Source: Hydrangea macrophylla (lineage: Eukaryota; Streptophyta; Magnoliopsida; Cornales; Hydrangeaceae). From it: 64,000 bases of DNA. Both the position numbers and the translations under genes were made by a program. Positions 35,672 through 44,641 of the stretch are shown in pieces. Position 1 is the stretch's first letter. Every line of letters starts with the position of its first letter. Location: the NCBI GenBank assembly GCA_033977485.1, contig CM066995.1, forward strand, positions 51,521,162-51,585,161, read 5' to 3'. The notes below the pieces were generated by a model. The model was given only the letters and a program-made list of their open reading frames with translations. It was not told the origin of the DNA and searched no databases.

Positions 35672-36080
35672 TCCTGCTTTTATCATTTTTTGTTTCTTTG
35701 AGAGGATTTTTATTTTGGTGGATGACTGTATATATACACATATGCTTTATTTTGATAGTTGTTCCCTGATAGTTGGTAGGATAGGCTTTCCTAATACTTT
35801 TATTATTACATTATTGCTTTTCACCGTATGTGTGACCATAGCTTGGTCCAATTCTTGCCGTATGTGGGATCATGGCTTGATCCCGTCTTTATTTTATCTT
35901 TGAATGCTCTTGCTTCTTTTATCTTTTGGAAAATAAATGAAATGAATGAATGAATGAATGAATGAATGTATTTGTACGTGCTGCATGATGCACACGTTTT
36001 TATTGCTTCTCAATTAGTTTTCTGTTTGTAGGTGGGCTGATCGTGTTACAAACAGATCGTGGCCAATGAAAAACTCAGAA
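35672..36080. other. Spacer between the two antisense genes
   Basis: Probably the 3' UTR and terminator of the PMD gene, then AT-rich DNA. Positions 35938-35967 are a (GAAT)n microsatellite. No coding frame continues here. Confidence 0.5.
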
Positions 36081-36240
36081 CGGCACTCAGTTAGGTCTCC
36101 GCGGCACTCGGTGAGAGCCGCTACGGCAGTTAGTAAATGCCGCAACGGCATTCACTGACTGCCGCGCGGCACTTCATCGAGTGCCGCTGCACTTTATCGA
36201 GTGTCGCGGGTAGGTAGACAGCCTTATTCTTCTATTTATA
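36081..36240 (+). promoter_or_regulatory. Hairpin array and TATA box upstream of the second antisense gene
   Basis: Positions 36081-36210 repeat CGGCACTCGGTGAGAGCCG-type inverted repeats as in the LTRs. TATTTATA follows at 36233-36240 and the ATG lies 59 bp later at 36299. This copies the LTR layout (array, about 25-100 bp, TATA) but on the opposite strand to the retroelement. Confidence 0.6.
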
Positions 36241-36298
36241 TCCCTTCATTCTCAAAGTTCCGCAAATCACTTCTCATTTATTCTCATTTCCTCTCCAA

Positions 36299-37390
36299 AT
36301 GGCCCCCATTAGTTCTCAAATCCTCTTCCCATGGATGGATACTCTCTCTGGCATTGACAAGCTCAATTTTGAGTGCTTCAGAATAAACGATCTCTTCTCT
36401 TTCCAACGGATGAATCTAAATGAGGATCTACTTCGTGCCGCCGTCCAATGTTGGGATCCTGCTCTCAATGTCTTTCGTTTTGGCTCTCAGGAGATTTGCC
36501 CCTTATTTGAGGAGTTTAGCGCCATTCTCCACACGGACCCTTCTGCTGAATTGATGGTTCCTCAGATTCAGGCCGGGTATGTTCGGGACTTAGCCACCCT
36601 TCTCCACATGTCTCGGAATGCGGCGGGCTCTTTTGTTCACGACAGGCAAATTGACTTTGAGCGCCTTTCTTCTGTTTATGCTCCCATAGGGGACCCTTAC
36701 AATGGTGAGTATCAGATCATTCGACGTAGTGCCTTGTCGATTCCTATGCTCTCTTACTTTCTCTTTTGATCATCTTCAGACACTCTCATACCCATCGCCT
36801 GCGGTTTGCGGGAGATGAAAAGTGCTGTTATGCTAGTCCTTGGTGAAACTCTGATTGGATTGGGCCATGCTCATGCCACTGGGGTCATGTTATCTGCTGG
36901 AGCACCTTTTGTCTTGCAGGTTTGGCTCATGGAGCATCTGGACCTCTTCATTCATGCTTCCCATCTCCGTGGGTCACTTCCTTATGATCGCATGGAGATT
37001 CACAGCCTGTTTCAGTCCGTCGACGCGTGGCTTGGTTGGCTTCAAGGCCTCTCTTCTAGTGACATCTGTTGGGTTTGCCCGTCGTGGATCTGTCGCTCTG
37101 TTGTTGTACGCCTCCCTGGGCGACCTGGCATCTGGCTGCCGGGTTTACATGCTACGACTTTCTACATTCCTGACCGAGTTGTCCGTCAGTTTGGACTTGT
37201 GCAAGATGCTACCGAATCTGTGACTGCTGATTTCACCAGGGGGTTCCCTTTGCGTCCTCCTATCGTGAAGGCTTTCATGGAAGCTTGGCCCAGTAGAATG
37301 GCTGCTCCTTTCCCGAGGGTTCCTGCTCTGACTGCGACTACTACCGAATATCTCCTAGAGATCCAAGCCTTGGTTGCGAGGCGAGCTTGA
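36299..37390 (+). CDS. Antisense two-exon gene in Gypsy-E, intact, DUF7745-like
   Basis: Exon 1 36299-36704, intron 36705-36779 (GTGAGT...TTCAG, 75 bp), exon 2 36780-37390. The spliced frame is 1017 nt, 338 aa, with no internal stop. Exon 1 encodes ECFRINDLFSFQRMNLNEDL and QCWDPALNVFRFGSQEICPL, then FEEFSAILHTDP. This 'W-(D/N)P-x-F-FG-(E/D)-x-(C/V)P-x-EE(F/Y)-x-LL' style recalls the plant DUF7745 family often annotated in transposon-rich DNA; I recall that match from memory and hold it moderately. Exon 2 encodes ACGLREMKSAVMLVLGETLI and LPGLHATTFYIPDRVVRQFG. No signal peptide or membrane segment is obvious. It has its own array and TATA upstream. Function unknown. Retention of a clean frame suggests recent or continuing selection. 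Confidence 0.72.
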
Positions 37391-38037
37391 CGGACACATG
37401 CATAATAAAGTGGACGAAAACAGGGAAAAGCTTGCTAAAAACTTTCTGACAGACCCTGTCTACTCTTTGTTTACGCTTTTGAATGTGATTTTTCTCTTCA
37501 AAAAGTGGTGTTATCTTTTAGGAAAGTTCTAACATGTTCAATCAAAGTGTTCCTCCCCTTCAATTAATCTTTTATGAAGAATTCTCCTTTCAAATGTCTT
37601 TTCTCGGCTCTTTACCTTGCTTTGAGTTTGGCTTTGGGCTTCATTCTTTCTATACCATGAACTCTCATTTATTTCTTTATAGTATGTATCTTGATAGCCA
37701 GGAGATCCAAAGACGGGTTTTAGACAGATATCTGGGTTCTTCGGCTAGCAAACGAAGTTTGCCCCTGGTTTTAGGGCTTTGAAGTAGTTCTGGGCAAACG
37801 CCAGTTTGCCCCTAGTTTAGCACAGGTTTTTCGAGTGGACCGAGGGCTTCGGAGAGCCCGCCTACTTATCCCAGAGTGGGCGTCAGGTCCCGAGTAGTTC
37901 GGTTCAAGGTATGAAGGAAAACGCCGTTCGGGCGGTTTTATTTAAGTGACCGAACCAAATAGGTTGCCTACGTATCCCCTAACGGGAATCAGGTCAAGCG
38001 TAGTTCATCAAGGTAGGAGGCTTTGAAAAGAAAGGTT
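37391..38037 (-). other. Gypsy-E 3' UTR behind integrase, with duplicated polypurine-tract motifs
   Basis: The motif GTTGCCTACGTATCCCC...GCGTAGTTC (37963-38006) repeats 31656-31698. GTTTGCCCCT occurs at 37757-37766 and 37804-37813, the plus-strand image of the polypurine tract GGGGCAAAC. One of these lies in a perfect inverted repeat GGGCAAACGCCAGTTTGCCC (37792-37811). This looks like a former 3' end of the element. Confidence 0.65.
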
Positions 38038-39447
38038 TCAAGCAAAATACTTCTTGAGGCGATCGAGGTTAATTGGTTGTTTAAATTCAACCCCGTCCAG
38101 GTCCATGAGATAAGCCGCCCCTCCGGAAAGGAGAGTCTTAATGATGTACGGCCCGACCCAGTTGGGTTTGAATTTACCTCTGGGGTCATAAACAGGCACT
38201 TTCAGTTCTTTGAGGACAACGTCACCCTCAGCAAGCTTCCTTGGGCGAACCTTTTTGTTGAAAGCACGGGCTATCCTCTTCTGGTACCCTCGAGTATGGT
38301 TGATCGCAGCCAGCCTCTTCTCGTTGAGTAATACCAACTCCTCATACCTTCCTTGTACCCATTCTGATTCGGTTACTTCACACTCTGCCAAGACCCTGAG
38401 AGAGGGTATTTCTACCTCAATTGGGAGGACCGCCTCCATTCCGTAGACCAATGAGTACGGCGTAGCACCTGTTGAGGCTCTGACCAAGGTCCGGTACCCC
38501 CATAAAGCAAATGGCAGCTTTTCATGCCAATCCTTATATGTATCCGTCGTTTTTCCCAGGATTGCCTTAACATTTTTGTTTGCCGCCTCTACTGCTCCAT
38601 TCGTCTGAGGTCTGTACGGGGATGATTGGTGACGAGTGATCTTATACTTTTCCAAGAGCGGGATGACTTCTCCTTGGAAATGACTGCCATGATCGGAGAT
38701 AAACTCATTTGGGACCCCATACCTGCAGATTATGTTTTTCTCAATGAAACTTACCACATCTTTGGCTTTCAAAGTTGCATACGAGGCTGCCTCTACCCAC
38801 TTTGTAAAATAATCAATTGCCACGATTATGTACCGGTGCCCATTGGAAGCCCTCGGAACTATCTCACCAATGATATCGATCCCCCATACGGAAAATGGCC
38901 AAGGGGTGGTCATGCTGTAGAGATGTGACGGCGGGGTGTGCATTAGATTTGCATGAATCTGGCACTTGTGACACCTTCTAACATACTCACAACAGTCTTT
39001 GTCCAAGGTTGTCCAATAGTATCCCTGTCGGATGATCTTCTTCGCTAGCATGTGCCCATTCATGTGGGGCCCACACACTCCCTCATGAATTTCTTCCATC
39101 ATTCTCTTAGCTTCCCTTCCATATAGGCACTCTAGATTGTACCCGGTGTAGGATTTCTTCCATAACTTACCTGCATAGATCACAAATTGAGCGGCGAACT
39201 GCCGAATTGCCTGCCTATCCTTTCCTGAGGCTCCCTCGGGGTATTCTCCTTCTTTAATGAACTTCCACACATCCTCATACCACGGTACTTCCTCATCGTC
39301 TTCCACGGCCGCGACCATTTCAAACGACGGTTGTTTCCTTACTTCTATGGATAGCGGGATCATGGTAGTTTTGGAGGGGATTTGGATCATCGAGGCCAAG
39401 GTAGCCAATGAGTCGGCTAATTGGTTTTCTTCACGAGGGAGGTAGTA
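38038..39447 (-). CDS. Gypsy-E integrase, separated by frameshift from upstream pol
   Basis: The open frame 39408-38038 encodes 456 aa from an internal Met, and the coding frame extends back to about 39447. An HHCC zinc-binding region includes HEGVCGPHMNGHMLAKKI and YVRRCHKCQ. The catalytic core triad is D in VWGIDIIGE, D in FISDHGSHFQGE and E in QTNGAVEAANKN. The C-terminal region includes GKFKPNWVGPYIIKTLL. It inserts element cDNA into chromosomal DNA. It has no start of its own in the family; it should be the C-terminal part of the preceding polyprotein, from which it is offset by one base at the A6 run 39447-39452. Confidence 0.9.
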   Translation of the reverse strand, partial: YYLPREENQLADSLATLASMIQIPSKTTMIPLSIEVRKQPSFEMVAAVEDDEEVPWYEDVWKFIKEGEYPEGASGKDRQAIRQFAAQFVIYAGKLWKKSYTGYNLECLYGREAKRMMEEIHEGVCGPHMNGHMLAKKIIRQGYYWTTLDKDCCEYVRRCHKCQIHANLMHTPPSHLYSMTTPWPFSVWGIDIIGEIVPRASNGHRYIIVAIDYFTKWVEAASYATLKAKDVVSFIEKNIICRYGVPNEFISDHGSHFQGEVIPLLEKYKITRHQSSPYRPQTNGAVEAANKNVKAILGKTTDTYKDWHEKLPFALWGYRTLVRASTGATPYSLVYGMEAVLPIEVEIPSLRVLAECEVTESEWVQGRYEELVLLNEKRLAAINHTRGYQKRIARAFNKKVRPRKLAEGDVVLKELKVPVYDPRGKFKPNWVGPYIIKTLLSGGAAYLMDLDGVEFKQPINLDRLKKYFA

Positions 39448-42400
39448 AAAAAGAAATCTTTTGAAATTGCGCTTTCAGACTTTCCAGGTAATCATGGTAA
39501 GGTCTCAATTTCTCATGCTTTACTTTCCAGTCTCCCCGGACCTGGGATATGATCAAATTGGAATCTCCGAAGACATCAATCCGTCCGACTTTCAAAGCCA
39601 AGGCCGCCTCCATCCCAATTATGCAGGCTTCGTACTTTGCGGTATTGTTGGTTGAGTTGTATTTGAGTTTGACAGCTAATGGGGTAGGGGTCCCATCGGA
39701 TGCTATGAGAATGATTCCGACCCCGTAACCTAATTGGTTGGCTGCTCCATCAAAGTACATTTTCCACAACTCCTCCTTCACCTCCAATATTCCCTCATCT
39801 GGGAACTTGAATTCTCCTTCGTCCTCGGATTCCACAGCGAGATCGGCTAAAAACTCGGCGACAGCCCTCCCTTTCACGGACTTGGCAGTGACATATTTGA
39901 TATCGAATTCAGCCAGCATCATGGTCCAACGGGAAATCCTACTGGTCAAGACGGGTTTTTCGAATAGGTATTTTAGTGGGTCCATTCGGGATATCAGAAT
40001 TACAGGGAAGGCTAGCATGTAGTGGCGAAGGTGACGGGTACACCAAACCAAGGCCCAACAGGCTTTTTCCAAGGGCGAGTACTTCAACTCGTATCCGATC
40101 ATTCTCTTGCTCAAGTAATAAATGGCCTTCTCCACGTGCCCTTCTTCTCCTTCTTGGGCCAACATACATCCCATCGAATCTTCGGATACGGAGAGATAAA
40201 GCAACAATGGTTTCCCGGGTGATGGTGGTGATAGGACAGGGGGGTTCTGGAGGTAGGTTTTGATTTTGTCGAAGGTTTGTTGGCAAAGGGCGTCCCATTT
40301 GAATTTTTCTCCTTTTCTAAGCAGTTTGAACAATGGATCACAGGTCAAGGTGAGTTTGGAAATGAAGCGGCTGATGAACTGTATTCTCCCTAAGAACCCT
40401 CTCAGTTCTTTCTCACTTTTTGGTGGGTTCATTTCGGTTATGGCTTTTATCTTGGCTGGGTCTACTTCGATCCCCCTTTGGGTAATAAGGAACCCTAACA
40501 ACTTTCCTGTGGTAACTCCGAAGGTACATTTCTGCGGGTTCAGCCTCATCTTAAACTCCCTCAATCTCCCAAAGAATTTTCCCAAAGCCCCTAGGTGCCC
40601 TCCTCTCTCTTTGGACTTCACAATCATATCGTCCACATACACTTCCACCTCCTTGTGGATCATGTCGTGCAGTAAAGTGGTGGCAGCCCTTTGATAGGTC
40701 ACACCTGCATTCTTAAGTCCGAATGGCATAACCCTATAGCAATATGTCCCCCATAGAGTGATGAAGGTGGTTTTCTCCCTATCCTCGGGTGCCATGAGGA
40801 TTTGATTATATCCAAAGAATCCATCCATGAAAGATAGAAGCTCATGTCCCGCAGTGTTATCGACCAACACATCGATGTGGGGTAATGGGAAATCGTCTTT
40901 AGGGCTTGCCTTGTTCAAATCTCGAAAGTCAACGCAAACCCTAACACGACCATCCTTCTTTGGGACAGGTACAATGTTGGCAATCCATTCCGGATACTCG
41001 GTGACCATCAAGAATCCAGCCTTTAGTCGCTTTTCAACCTCCTTTTTTACTTTAAGTGCCCATTCTGGCCTCATTCGCCTCAATTTCTGTTTTATGTTTT
41101 TCGAATTGGGAAAGAGGGGGATGTGGTGTTGGACTATCTTTGGATCAATACTTGGCATATCATTATAAGACCATGCAAAAACATCTTTGAATTCATTTAA
41201 TAGATTGATTAGTTCTTTGCTTTCTTCATTGCTAAGTGTTGAGCCGATAAAGACATTTTGAGGATTATCTTTATTTCCTAGATTAATCGTTAGAGTATCT
41301 TCAATGATTTTACATGCAGATTCTTTGTCAATTAGCTTTTGCAATTCATTAGGTATTCCATGATCATCACATTCATCACATTCATTAAGCGCATTCGAGT
41401 AGGCGGAATCAGTCATACTTTCATTGATTTTGTTAGGAGTGATTACAACAGACATAGCAATAGTAAGACGCCTCATTTGGGCCATTACAGACTCTGGGTG
41501 AGGGGGATACTTATCACTAGACTCAAAGACCCACTCCTTGTTGGCTCCTTGCTTGAGCTCCAAAGTGACGCAACCTGGCAGTCCTCCGGTGTCTGTCTTC
41601 TCTCCCTCTTGTAGTTCCAGCTCTTCTTCCAGCGCATCCTCTTCCAGCACATCCTCAACATTCCCTTCCTCGGCCTTGACCTCCAAACCCTTGTTTTCTT
41701 CCCCTTTTTCTTCGACCCCTTCTTTGCTCAACAGATTCTGCATGACCGGTCCTTCTAGTACACCGATCCAATCGTCGACAGTAACAGGCTTTTCAGGCAC
41801 TTGCAGAAACGGATTCTTGTGTTTGGAGAATTCGTGGGAGAAGAAGATTTCAAACCCTGGCTTTAAGCGCTTGTCCTTCTGGTCCACCCATGGCTCTAGG
41901 AAACCACAGAAAGGGAAGTCTTCTCCCTCCTTCACGAAGTATCCATTGAGCGTCTTGAGGTAAGGGTCTAGTGGAGCATCGAAAGCCTTCTTCTTTGCCC
42001 TTAGTTCCTTCTTCGTTGGCTGATATCCCAGGCCGTGAGTGTGAGTCTGAGTAGGAATTCTTGGAAACTCAGGCAGGCCCTGAAGGTTCTTTCCCAATCC
42101 TAACCCCGGAAAGAAGCCCATCTTCTTCATGATCCCTGCGACCACTGGACTGGCATGCTGATCAAAATAAAGCGGTAGGAATTCTCGCGGCTTTCCCTCT
42201 TCCAGCGTGTTAATGAACTCGAATCCCTCCAGACCTGTCCCTTCTTCTTGCAGTTGTACCTCTAAGACCGGTACGCTTGATGAAGCTTCAGACAGACGAA
42301 CCCAGCTATCCCCGAGGATGTCACAGACCCTGCTCTTCCAAACACATTTGACCTTCTGGTGGATTGTCGATGGTATGGCGCCCAAACTGTCTAACCACGG

Positions 42401-44641
42401 TTTTCCAAGTAGCAGGTTGAAGGATGCAGGAATGTCGATGACCTGAAATTCGGCCTCCTTCTCAAGTTGACCGACAGCGAGGTGAAGGAGAATTATGCCC
42501 ATGACAGTTCTCTGAGTGTTGTCGTATGCTCTCACCCTTTGCTCAGATGGCATGAAAGTTGATTCGTCCAAACCCATGCGCTTGGCAGTTCGAAACGGGC
42601 ACACGTTTAAGGCTGATCCATTGTCCACCAGACAGGCAGGCACAGTGTTACCCAAGCATTCGACGGTGACATACAAAGGCTTGTTATGCACGGGCCCTCC
42701 GGGAGGTAGGTCGTCGGACGAGAAGGTAATAGCTAGAGCCGGGATCCTACTGATCATCCCCACGAGGTCTTCCGGCGCTGTATCGATAGAGACATCAGAT
42801 TGGTTCAAAGCATCCAAGACTGCCTGCCTATGTTTTTTGGAGGTGATCAGCAATCCCCAGATAGTGATGTTAGCTTGCGTTTTTCTCATCTGCCTTAAAA
42901 CCCTATCCTCTTCTTCTTCTTCATTCACCTTCTCTTTCCCTTTTTCCAGTTCCCTCCCCGGGTGATCTTCCTCCAGTTCGTGCGGCTTGAAGTGTCTGCC
43001 TGACCGGGTCAAGTGACTGACTTCTTCTCTCATCCATAGATTATTGGTCTCCGAATTAACTTTCCAAGTACTCTCTAACACCTCTGTTTCCTTGTCGCTT
43101 TCGTACCAAAGGTCATCCTCCAACCAGCTCACGTCTTGCTCGTCGCTCTCTTGGATCCACCAATTTTCCCTTAGTTGATCCCCCAAAGCACAGATTGTTG
43201 AGTCCTTAGGCAGTAGGTATGGTTTTCTTGGTGCCCCAGACTTAGTGATTAGCTTGGATGGATCAAAGGTTGCTTCTTCTATCCCCAAGAAATAAAGGCC
43301 CCGCGGCGGCGGCACAGCACGATTGTTTGGCAGAGGATTCTTGGTGACATTTGGGGCTTTGACAGGCGGTTCGGATATCACTTTGTTGTCGATGAGGTCT
43401 TGGATTTCATGCCTTAACCTCATGCATCGATCCGTCGAGTGGCCTTTCTGCTGATGAAATTTGCAGAAGAGGTCCCCTTGGAAATTTGGCAGAAGCGGAC
43501 TTGGCAGAGGTCGTGGTTCCAACTGACGGAGATGCCCCTTTGCTAACAGCCTGTCAAGAGCGGTTGACAATGATACTCCCAGATCTGAGAATTTTCTTGG
43601 TTGCTTATCCCCTCTTCCTCTTGGCTGGTTTCTGGTGATATCAAATTTTCTTTCCGGCTCGCTAAGTGCATTGACATCGGTGGGGCCGGAGTGACCCCCT
43701 GAATGCCCTCCATTTGATCCATAACTGGGCCTCTGATACCGGTTTGGTTGTTCTTCTTTCTTGATCACTCCTTCTTGAATTGTGTCTTCTATCCTGGTTC
43801 CCACATCGAACACCTCGGCAAAAGTGTTGATTGATTGAAACCTCATCTTCTCTTGATAGACTGGCTGCAGGTTTTTCATTAACATTCGGATTTGGTCTTT
43901 TTCTGATGGCCTCTGTACCATTTTTGCGGCTTTCCCTCTCCATCGGCTCAGATACTCAGCAAACGATTCTTTGTTCCCTTGCCTGGTTGTTTCTAGATCT
44001 CGAACAGTGACGTCCAGGTCTTGATTGTACTCATACTGGGCCACAAACGATTTCACGACTTCTTCCCAAATTCTGGTTTTGCTTGGCTCAAGTGTAAGGT
44101 ACCACGATAGAGCAGCTCCTGTTAAGGTTTGCTGAAATAGAACAACCATCATGGTAGTGCTTAGACCGCTAGGCTGAAAAGCTCCTATGCACATCCGGAT
44201 ATGACTGCAAGGATTCCCGGTGCCATCAAACTTATCAAAAACTGGCATTTTGAACCCGGCTGGCAGTGTTTTGCGTACTCCGTCATACAACCCTTCCAGT
44301 TCCATTAGGTAGGTATCTACTCCCTGAGCCTTGCGCATTACCCTTTCCAACTTTTCTATCTTCTCAGTCAGCAACTTCTCCTTCTCATCTTTTTCTCTGT
44401 CCGTGTTGGCCCTTAGTGCGTCATTCCATTGTGCTTCCTGATCATCGAACCAATCCCCGTCCCTTCCTCCCAAAGGCGGGTCCATAACAGGCGGATTCAT
44501 TTGTGGTGGTCGGCGATTCAACTCTTCTATCATTCCCATCATGCGGTTCATGTTCTCTGCCTGTCTTCTCACCTGTTCCGCTTGCTGTTCGACTAATACC
44601 CTTAAACCGGACATTTCTTCGTTGTTTCTCTCTTCAGTCAT
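39431..44641 (-). CDS. Gypsy-E gag-protease-RT-RNase H polyprotein
   Basis: 1736 aa. A coiled N-terminus (VEQQAEQVRRQAENMNRMMG) leads to the gag core (FDGTGNPCSHIRMCIGAFQP) and a knuckle CKFHQQKGHSTDRC (393-406, CX2HX4HX4C). The protease reads CLVDNGSALNVCP (D673). A G-patch-like stretch lies near 838-885 (MGFFPGLGLGKNLQG). RT includes VPVPKKDGRVRVCVDFRDLN and YVDDMIVKS (Y1335). The first RNase H is around SPLEKACWALVWCTRHLRHY, and the second, archaeal-type RNase H is near 1625-1736 (MYFDGAANQLGYGVG, FGDSNLIISQVRGDWKVK). Two RNase H domains are a TAT-lineage mark. It ends early at a TGA (39433-39431) just after the frameshift. Everything else looks intact. Confidence 0.94.
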   Translation of the reverse strand: MTEERNNEEMSGLRVLVEQQAEQVRRQAENMNRMMGMIEELNRRPPQMNPPVMDPPLGGRDGDWFDDQEAQWNDALRANTDREKDEKEKLLTEKIEKLERVMRKAQGVDTYLMELEGLYDGVRKTLPAGFKMPVFDKFDGTGNPCSHIRMCIGAFQPSGLSTTMMVVLFQQTLTGAALSWYLTLEPSKTRIWEEVVKSFVAQYEYNQDLDVTVRDLETTRQGNKESFAEYLSRWRGKAAKMVQRPSEKDQIRMLMKNLQPVYQEKMRFQSINTFAEVFDVGTRIEDTIQEGVIKKEEQPNRYQRPSYGSNGGHSGGHSGPTDVNALSEPERKFDITRNQPRGRGDKQPRKFSDLGVSLSTALDRLLAKGHLRQLEPRPLPSPLLPNFQGDLFCKFHQQKGHSTDRCMRLRHEIQDLIDNKVISEPPVKAPNVTKNPLPNNRAVPPPRGLYFLGIEEATFDPSKLITKSGAPRKPYLLPKDSTICALGDQLRENWWIQESDEQDVSWLEDDLWYESDKETEVLESTWKVNSETNNLWMREEVSHLTRSGRHFKPHELEEDHPGRELEKGKEKVNEEEEEDRVLRQMRKTQANITIWGLLITSKKHRQAVLDALNQSDVSIDTAPEDLVGMISRIPALAITFSSDDLPPGGPVHNKPLYVTVECLGNTVPACLVDNGSALNVCPFRTAKRMGLDESTFMPSEQRVRAYDNTQRTVMGIILLHLAVGQLEKEAEFQVIDIPASFNLLLGKPWLDSLGAIPSTIHQKVKCVWKSRVCDILGDSWVRLSEASSSVPVLEVQLQEEGTGLEGFEFINTLEEGKPREFLPLYFDQHASPVVAGIMKKMGFFPGLGLGKNLQGLPEFPRIPTQTHTHGLGYQPTKKELRAKKKAFDAPLDPYLKTLNGYFVKEGEDFPFCGFLEPWVDQKDKRLKPGFEIFFSHEFSKHKNPFLQVPEKPVTVDDWIGVLEGPVMQNLLSKEGVEEKGEENKGLEVKAEEGNVEDVLEEDALEEELELQEGEKTDTGGLPGCVTLELKQGANKEWVFESSDKYPPHPESVMAQMRRLTIAMSVVITPNKINESMTDSAYSNALNECDECDDHGIPNELQKLIDKESACKIIEDTLTINLGNKDNPQNVFIGSTLSNEESKELINLLNEFKDVFAWSYNDMPSIDPKIVQHHIPLFPNSKNIKQKLRRMRPEWALKVKKEVEKRLKAGFLMVTEYPEWIANIVPVPKKDGRVRVCVDFRDLNKASPKDDFPLPHIDVLVDNTAGHELLSFMDGFFGYNQILMAPEDREKTTFITLWGTYCYRVMPFGLKNAGVTYQRAATTLLHDMIHKEVEVYVDDMIVKSKERGGHLGALGKFFGRLREFKMRLNPQKCTFGVTTGKLLGFLITQRGIEVDPAKIKAITEMNPPKSEKELRGFLGRIQFISRFISKLTLTCDPLFKLLRKGEKFKWDALCQQTFDKIKTYLQNPPVLSPPSPGKPLLLYLSVSEDSMGCMLAQEGEEGHVEKAIYYLSKRMIGYELKYSPLEKACWALVWCTRHLRHYMLAFPVILISRMDPLKYLFEKPVLTSRISRWTMMLAEFDIKYVTAKSVKGRAVAEFLADLAVESEDEGEFKFPDEGILEVKEELWKMYFDGAANQLGYGVGIILIASDGTPTPLAVKLKYNSTNNTAKYEACIIGMEAALALKVGRIDVFGDSNLIISQVRGDWKVKHEKLRPYHDYLESLKAQFQKISFLLPPS

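Noticed and set aside
39738..43943. Many plus-strand frames across the Gypsy-E pol region
   Set aside because: They are shadows of the minus-strand polyprotein; none shows a domain, splice structure or promoter array like the real antisense genes at 33438-37390.
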